This document shows positions 60,131 through 64,000 of a stretch of DNA of 64,000 nucleotides, piece by piece. The translations under genes were made by a program, and so were the position numbers. This DNA is from Halobacillus yeomjeoni. GTDB taxonomy: Bacteria > Bacillota > Bacilli > Bacillales > Halobacillaceae. The notes beneath the pieces are model-generated. The model was given only the letters and a program-made list of their open reading frames with translations. It made no database searches and was not told the origin of the DNA. The stretch lies in the NCBI RefSeq assembly GCF_020171525.1, contig NZ_JAIVAI010000007.1, forward strand, positions 80,081-144,080, read 5' to 3'. Each line of letters opens with the position of its first letter. The stretch's first letter is position 1.

Positions 60131-60168
60131 AGACCCTGGAGAAGTATGTCTTCTTCAGGGTCTTTTTT
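60131..60168 (+). terminator. Regulatory terminator of the FMN riboswitch
   Basis: AGACCCTGGAGAAG pairs with CTTCTTCAGGGTCT around a five-base loop, followed by six T, 27 bases before ribD. Confidence 0.92.
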
Positions 60169-60194
60169 ATATTAAAGAGGCAGGTGAAGGTGGA

Positions 60195-61289
60195 ATGAAT
60201 CGTGATGAACGGTATATGTCCATGGCTATCCAAATGGCGAAAGAAACGGTAGGGCAGACGAGTCCGAATCCATCGGTTGCGGCGGTGGTTGTCAAAGAAA
60301 ATCAGGTCGTTGGTGTGGGTGTCCATGTCCGGGCTGGTGAAGCGCATGCTGAAGTACATGCTTTGAAGATGGCAGGAGAAAAAGCCGACGGTGCGGAAAT
60401 ATACGTGACATTGGAACCTTGCAGTCACTTCGGCAAGACCCCGCCATGTGCACAAGCGATCATTGATGCTAACATCCGCAGAGTCATTGTCGCTTCTCAT
60501 GATCCAAATCCTAAAGTCTCCGGCAAAGGAATCGAAATGATGGAAAAAGCGGGTATAGAAGTGCGGACTTCCGTACTCAAGAAAGATGCGGATCAAATCA
60601 ACCGATCCTTTTTCCATTACATCAATAAGAAAACTCCATATGTACGATTGAAGTCTGCGATGAGTCTTGATGGGAAGATTGCTACTTCTACCGGAGAGAG
60701 TCAATGGATTACGGGGAAAGAAGCGAGACAGGATGGACATACTTACCGTCATATCTCAGATGCTATTCTTGTTGGCATCAATACGGTTCTAATGGACAAC
60801 CCTAAGCTTACAAGCCGGATAGAGGGGGAAGGGTCCCATCCGATTCGCATCGTTTTAGATACACACCTGCGCATTCCACCTTCTGCACAACTGATACAAA
60901 ATGAAGAAGCCCCGACTTGGATTTTCGTAGGGAAAGATGTCCGTGCTAAGGACATAGAAGCATTTGCTGACTACCCTCATGTACAAATCATTCAGCAAAA
61001 CCAAGATAAAATTGATATTGATGAGCTTCTCCAACACCTGGGGGAATGCAAGGTCACTTCTTTACTTGTTGAAGGAGGCGGCACGATTGCTGATTCATTC
61101 GTTCGTGCGGGAAAAGTCAATGAGACTATAACGTACATCTCACCAAAACTCATTGGTGGTAAGGATGCACAAACACCCGTAGGAGGAAAAGGCATCAGCC
61201 GATTGAAGCATGTTGAGTCTTATCAAATCACTTCGACTGAACAAATCGGAGAAGATATAAAAATTGTCTCCATAAAAAGGGAGGATTAA
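60195..61289 (+). CDS. ribD: Riboflavin biosynthesis bifunctional deaminase/reductase RibD
   Basis: A 364-residue enzyme. The N-terminal deaminase has zinc motifs HAEVHAL (near 50) and PCSHFGKTPPC (near 75-85). The C-terminal reductase domain begins near residue 145 (PYVRLKSAMSLDGKIAT) and includes LLVEGGGTIADSF. It converts the GTP cyclohydrolase II product to 5-amino-6-ribitylamino-uracil phosphate. GAAGGTGG is the ribosome site. It is the first gene of the rib operon after the FMN riboswitch; the next gene begins two bases after its stop. Confidence 0.95.
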   Translation: MNRDERYMSMAIQMAKETVGQTSPNPSVAAVVVKENQVVGVGVHVRAGEAHAEVHALKMAGEKADGAEIYVTLEPCSHFGKTPPCAQAIIDANIRRVIVASHDPNPKVSGKGIEMMEKAGIEVRTSVLKKDADQINRSFFHYINKKTPYVRLKSAMSLDGKIATSTGESQWITGKEARQDGHTYRHISDAILVGINTVLMDNPKLTSRIEGEGSHPIRIVLDTHLRIPPSAQLIQNEEAPTWIFVGKDVRAKDIEAFADYPHVQIIQQNQDKIDIDELLQHLGECKVTSLLVEGGGTIADSFVRAGKVNETITYISPKLIGGKDAQTPVGGKGISRLKHVESYQITSTEQIGEDIKIVSIKRED

Positions 61290-61291
61290 TT

Positions 61292-61942
61292 TTGTTTACA
61301 GGAATCATTGAGGAAATCGGAAGTTTAGAGTCGATCAAAACGAAAACGGAAGCGTTGGAACTCAAAATTGTAGCCAAAGAAATTTTGACAGATGTAAATT
61401 TGGGAGACAGTATTTCTGTTAATGGCGTATGTCTCACCGTTACTCAATATACAGATCAGTCGGTGTCCTTTGATGTAATGCCTGAGACGTACCGTTCAAC
61501 AAACTTGAATGAACTGAAGCAAGGAACACCAGTCAATTTAGAACGGGCGATGGCTGCAGGAGGGCGGTTCGGTGGACACCTCGTTTCTGGACATATAGAT
61601 GGAACTGGAAAAATCGTTTCCAAAACGCCTGAATCGAATGCAGTCTATTATGAAATTGCACTTTCAGATGAACTGATTCAATATTTCGTATATAAAGGTT
61701 CTATCGCAGTGGACGGAACTTCTTTGACTGTATACGGAGTGAAGGATAATCGAGTGACAATCTCATTGATCCCTCACACGATGGAACATACGGTCCTTGG
61801 AGGGAAAGAACCTGGTGATGAAGTGAATATCGAATGCGATATGATCGGAAAGTATGTCGCTCATTTTCTTGGAGGTAGACAAGAAGACCAAACAAAGTCG
61901 AACATGACAAAACAATTTCTGGCTGACAACGGTTTTGCCTAA
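61292..61942 (+). CDS. ribE: Riboflavin synthase
   Basis: A 216-residue enzyme with two lumazine-binding repeats, [14 protein letters not shown] (1-14) with VNGVCLTV, and the second domain starting near residue 98 ([15 protein letters not shown]) with VDGTSLTV. It converts two lumazines to riboflavin and pyrimidinedione. Initiation is at TTG 61292 with GGGAGG seven bases upstream and no better start in frame. It lies immediately after ribD. Confidence 0.95.
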   Translation: MFTGIIEEIGSLESIKTKTEALELKIVAKEILTDVNLGDSISVNGVCLTVTQYTDQSVSFDVMPETYRSTNLNELKQGTPVNLERAMAAGGRFGGHLVSGHIDGTGKIVSKTPESNAVYYEIALSDELIQYFVYKGSIAVDGTSLTVYGVKDNRVTISLIPHTMEHTVLGGKEPGDEVNIECDMIGKYVAHFLGGRQEDQTKSNMTKQFLADNGFA

Positions 61943-61959
61943 AGAAAGAAGGGGAAGAA

Positions 61960-63153
61960 ATGTTTGATTCAATTGAAAAAGCGATAGAAGATTTAAAAGA
62001 AGGAAAAGTCGTCATCGTCTGCGATGATGAGGATCGTGAAAATGAAGGGGATTTTATTGGGTTAGCTGAGCATGCCAGCCCGGAAATGATCAATTTCATG
62101 ATCAAATACGGAAGGGGCCTTGTCTGCACTCCTATTACAGATAAACTTGCTTCGGACCTCGCCCTTCATCCGATGGTGGATGACAACTCGGACCCTAACC
62201 AAACAGCCTTTACAGTGAGTATCGATCATAAAAACACAACAACCGGGATATCCGCTGAAGAACGTGCCTTGACCATAAGGGAAATGCTGAACAAGGAGTC
62301 TACAGCGGCTGATTTTCAAAAGCCCGGCCACATTTTCCCGTTAATTGCCAAAGAAGGAGGCGTTCTCCGGAGAGCAGGCCACACAGAAGCGGCAGTCGAC
62401 CTTGCACGACTATCTGGAGCACGACCGGCTGGAGTGATCTGCGAAATCATCAAAGATGATGGAACGATGGCCCGTGTTCCAGACTTACGCAAGATGGCCG
62501 ATGAATTTGATATTCCGATGATTACGATTGCTGATCTCATCCAATATCGTCATAAAAATGAAAACCACGTGAAACGTGAAGTGGAAGTCACGATGCCGAC
62601 AGAATATGGCGACTTCAAAGCTGTAGCGTATTCCAATGATATTGATCATAAAGATCACATTGCACTGGTCAAAGGGGAAATAAACCCAGAGGAGCCTACG
62701 CTTGTCCGTGTTCACTCTGAATGTTTGACGGGGGATGTTTTCGGTTCCTATCGCTGTGACTGCGGTCCTCAGCTGCATAACGCTTTGAGGCAGATTTCTG
62801 AAAATGGAAGCGGCGTTCTCCTCTATATGAGACAGGAAGGAAGAGGAATTGGACTCGTCAATAAACTCCGAGCTTATAAACTTCAAGAAGAAGGACTGGA
62901 TACCGTAGAAGCTAATGAAAAGCTGGGCTTCAAGCCAGACTTACGTGACTACGGAGTCGGTGCCCAAATATTGAGGGATCTAGGCATTTCAGAAATCAAA
63001 TTGTTGACCAATAACCCGAAGAAAATCTCCGGGTTGAAAGGCTATGATTTGGAAGTCATAGAGAGAGTTCCAATACAAATGAAATCTCGTAAGGAAAATG
63101 AAAACTATCTAAGAACAAAACAATCTAAAATGGGACATTTATTTCATTACTAG
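61960..63153 (+). CDS. ribA: Bifunctional DHBP synthase / GTP cyclohydrolase II
   Basis: A 397-residue fusion. Residues 1-200 are 3,4-dihydroxy-2-butanone 4-phosphate synthase ([26 protein letters not shown]). Residues 205-397 are GTP cyclohydrolase II, with [21 protein letters not shown] carrying the zinc cysteines and RQEGRGIGL the GTP-binding arginine. It supplies both branches of riboflavin synthesis. GAAGGGGAAGAA precedes the ATG. It lies 17 bases after ribE and 18 before ribH, so it is cotranscribed. Confidence 0.96.
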   Translation: MFDSIEKAIEDLKEGKVVIVCDDEDRENEGDFIGLAEHASPEMINFMIKYGRGLVCTPITDKLASDLALHPMVDDNSDPNQTAFTVSIDHKNTTTGISAEERALTIREMLNKESTAADFQKPGHIFPLIAKEGGVLRRAGHTEAAVDLARLSGARPAGVICEIIKDDGTMARVPDLRKMADEFDIPMITIADLIQYRHKNENHVKREVEVTMPTEYGDFKAVAYSNDIDHKDHIALVKGEINPEEPTLVRVHSECLTGDVFGSYRCDCGPQLHNALRQISENGSGVLLYMRQEGRGIGLVNKLRAYKLQEEGLDTVEANEKLGFKPDLRDYGVGAQILRDLGISEIKLLTNNPKKISGLKGYDLEVIERVPIQMKSRKENENYLRTKQSKMGHLFHY

Positions 63154-63171
63154 AAAGGGACAGGTGATCTT

Positions 63172-63639
63172 ATGGTCAAAAGTTATGAAGGAAATTTAGT
63201 AGGTACAGGTTTAAAAGTCGGAATCGTTGTAGGACGTTTCAATGACTTCATTACGAGCAAGCTATACGAAGGTGCTGTTGATGCTTTGAAACGGCATGGT
63301 GTCAATACGGAGGATGTAGAAGCAGCTTACGTTCCGGGAGCCTTCGAGATTCCCCTTGTAGCCAATAAGATGGCCAACAGCGGGAAATATGATGCTGTAA
63401 TTACCCTTGGTGCAGTCATTCGAGGTTCCACGCCGCATTTCGATTATGTATGTAGTGAAGCCGCTAAAGGGGTATCTCAGGCCTCTCACCAAAGTGGTAT
63501 TCCAGTCATTTTCGGTGTAATTACGACGGATACGATTGAACAGGCGATCGAGCGTGCAGGTACGAAGGCGGGTAACAAAGGCTGGGAAGCTGCTACAGGT
63601 GCCATCGAAATGGCTTCTTTAATGAAACAATTGGGTTAA
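63172..63639 (+). CDS. ribH: 6,7-dimethyl-8-ribityllumazine synthase
   Basis: A 155-residue enzyme with lumazine synthase features: [11 protein letters not shown] (near 18), [11 protein letters not shown] (near 54), [16 protein letters not shown] (near 81) with the catalytic histidine, and [12 protein letters not shown] (near 115). It builds lumazine from the DHBP and ribitylaminouracil branches and typically forms a 60-subunit capsid with RibE inside in Bacillus. It closes the operon and is followed by a strong terminator. Confidence 0.95.
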   Translation: MVKSYEGNLVGTGLKVGIVVGRFNDFITSKLYEGAVDALKRHGVNTEDVEAAYVPGAFEIPLVANKMANSGKYDAVITLGAVIRGSTPHFDYVCSEAAKGVSQASHQSGIPVIFGVITTDTIEQAIERAGTKAGNKGWEAATGAIEMASLMKQLG

Positions 63640-63674
63640 TAAATATTAATTGATAAAACTTCTTTTAACTAAGA

Positions 63675-63716
63675 AGCCGGGCGGGATGATTTCAATCATC
63701 CTTCCCGGCTTTTTAT
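63675..63716 (+). terminator. Intrinsic terminator after the rib operon
   Basis: AGCCGGGCGGGATGAT pairs with ATCATCCTTCCCGGCT (one mismatch), followed by TTTT. Confidence 0.92.
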
Positions 63717-63730
63717 GTTGGTTTATTAAT

Positions 63731-63806
63731 GGCTGGGTTTTAGTCTGTTGTTGATATTTCAAACGATTTCTTACAAGTCCACTATTCTAGGGTTGCGGTT
63801 TCATCC
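63731..63806 (-). repeat. Solo end of the MITE-like family (copy F)
   Basis: GGCTGGGTTTTAGTCTGTTG is followed by a stretch matching the right end of copy C in reverse orientation (TTGATATTTCAAACGATTTC). No matching second end was found, so it is a truncated remnant. Confidence 0.65.
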
Positions 63807-63882
63807 ATTTTTCAATGAGAGGATTGGAGGGTAGGAAAAACCCTCCTCTTTCGTAGCTGGTTTACCGGATTTTTTTTAAAAA
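63807..63882. other. Short intergenic gap with a hairpin
   Basis: GAGGATTGGAGGGT and ACCCTCCTC can pair near 63820-63850. No gene is visible. Confidence 0.4.
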
Positions 63883-64000
63883 GGCTCTGTTAAAGTCTGT
63901 TGTTGATATCTTAAACGATTACTAAATAATCCCCGTCTGAGATTAGGTGTTCGGTCCTTTATTTACTCACAGCATGGGATGGCAGGGAAAACAGTCCGCT
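63883..64000 (-). mobile_element. MITE-like element, copy E, cut by the window end
   Basis: It begins GGCTCTGTTAAAGTCTGTTG and continues through the subterminal part (AACGATTACTAAATAATC) and module 2's outer arm (GGGATGGCAGGGAAAACAG) up to the edge. It is in the opposite orientation to copies A-C. The other end and any target duplication lie outside the window. Confidence 0.8.

Noticed and set aside
60195..60752. Long minus-strand reading (59820-60752) antisense to ribD and the FMN riboswitch
   Set aside because: It runs through the riboswitch and opposes an unmistakable ribD; it has no family resemblance.

Overview
The window looks like chromosome from a moderately halophilic, aerobic member of the Bacillaceae, most like Halobacillus or a close relative. 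This rests on the low-GC Gram-positive gene style (strong AGGAGG-type ribosome sites, frequent GTG/TTG starts), Bacillus-type regulation (cre, Fur and CodY-like boxes, ECF promoters, FMN and yybP-ykoY riboswitches), an HtrA/CssRS-like locus, and salt-related transporters (BCCT, AGCS, Na+/H+ antiporter type). No rRNA, tRNA, CRISPR, prophage or complete transposase gene was seen.

Layout. 1-6.7 kb: partial rarD, a lipoprotein with a sigma-W-type promoter, an FAD-Rieske oxidoreductase, an EAL-HDOD protein, a methionine gamma-lyase behind a cre box and a lone PTS EIIA. 6.8-11.4 kb: fructokinase and sucrose-6-phosphate hydrolase, NiaR repressor, cardiolipin synthase. 11.5-15.4 kb: HtrA-type protease divergent from a CssRS-like two-component system, then an acyl-CoA thioesterase. 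15.6-19.4 kb: ferric iron ABC importer with three Fur-box candidates. 19.6-24.9 kb: AGCS amino acid symporter, ABC-F protein, M29 aminopeptidase. 25-28.6 kb: ECF sigma factor, unusual membrane anti-sigma candidate and asparagine synthase in one operon. 29.2-32.8 kb: CrtI-like oxidoreductase, a 57-residue zinc-ribbon protein, BCCT transporter. 32.8-37.3 kb: kynurenine formamidase and kynureninase, RecQ. 37.5-40.8 kb: ATP-grasp / alpha-E / transglutaminase trio. 40.9-51.3 kb: BrnQ with a CodY-like box and leader hairpin, CPA antiporter, small coiled-coil protein, GNAT, TRAP transporter, MFS and AI-2E membrane proteins. 51.6-59.8 kb: PepT, Mn riboswitch plus TerC, SE1561 operon, toroid protein, OsmC, alpha-glucosidase, glucosaminidase. 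59.9-63.6 kb: FMN riboswitch and ribDEAB-H operon.

The least expected feature is a family of non-coding mobile elements (MITE-like) at 1364-1729, 28675-29142 and 34820-35082, with further ends at 63731 and 63883 and a core without ends near 21285. The elements share imperfect inverted ends beginning GGCTCTG. Two copies are flanked by perfect 8-bp target duplications and a third by a one-base-decayed one. They carry nested hairpin modules; one stem shows a compensatory T-A to C-G change between copies. No transposase for them lies in the window.

All assignments come from reading the sequence and recalling families; no database search was run.
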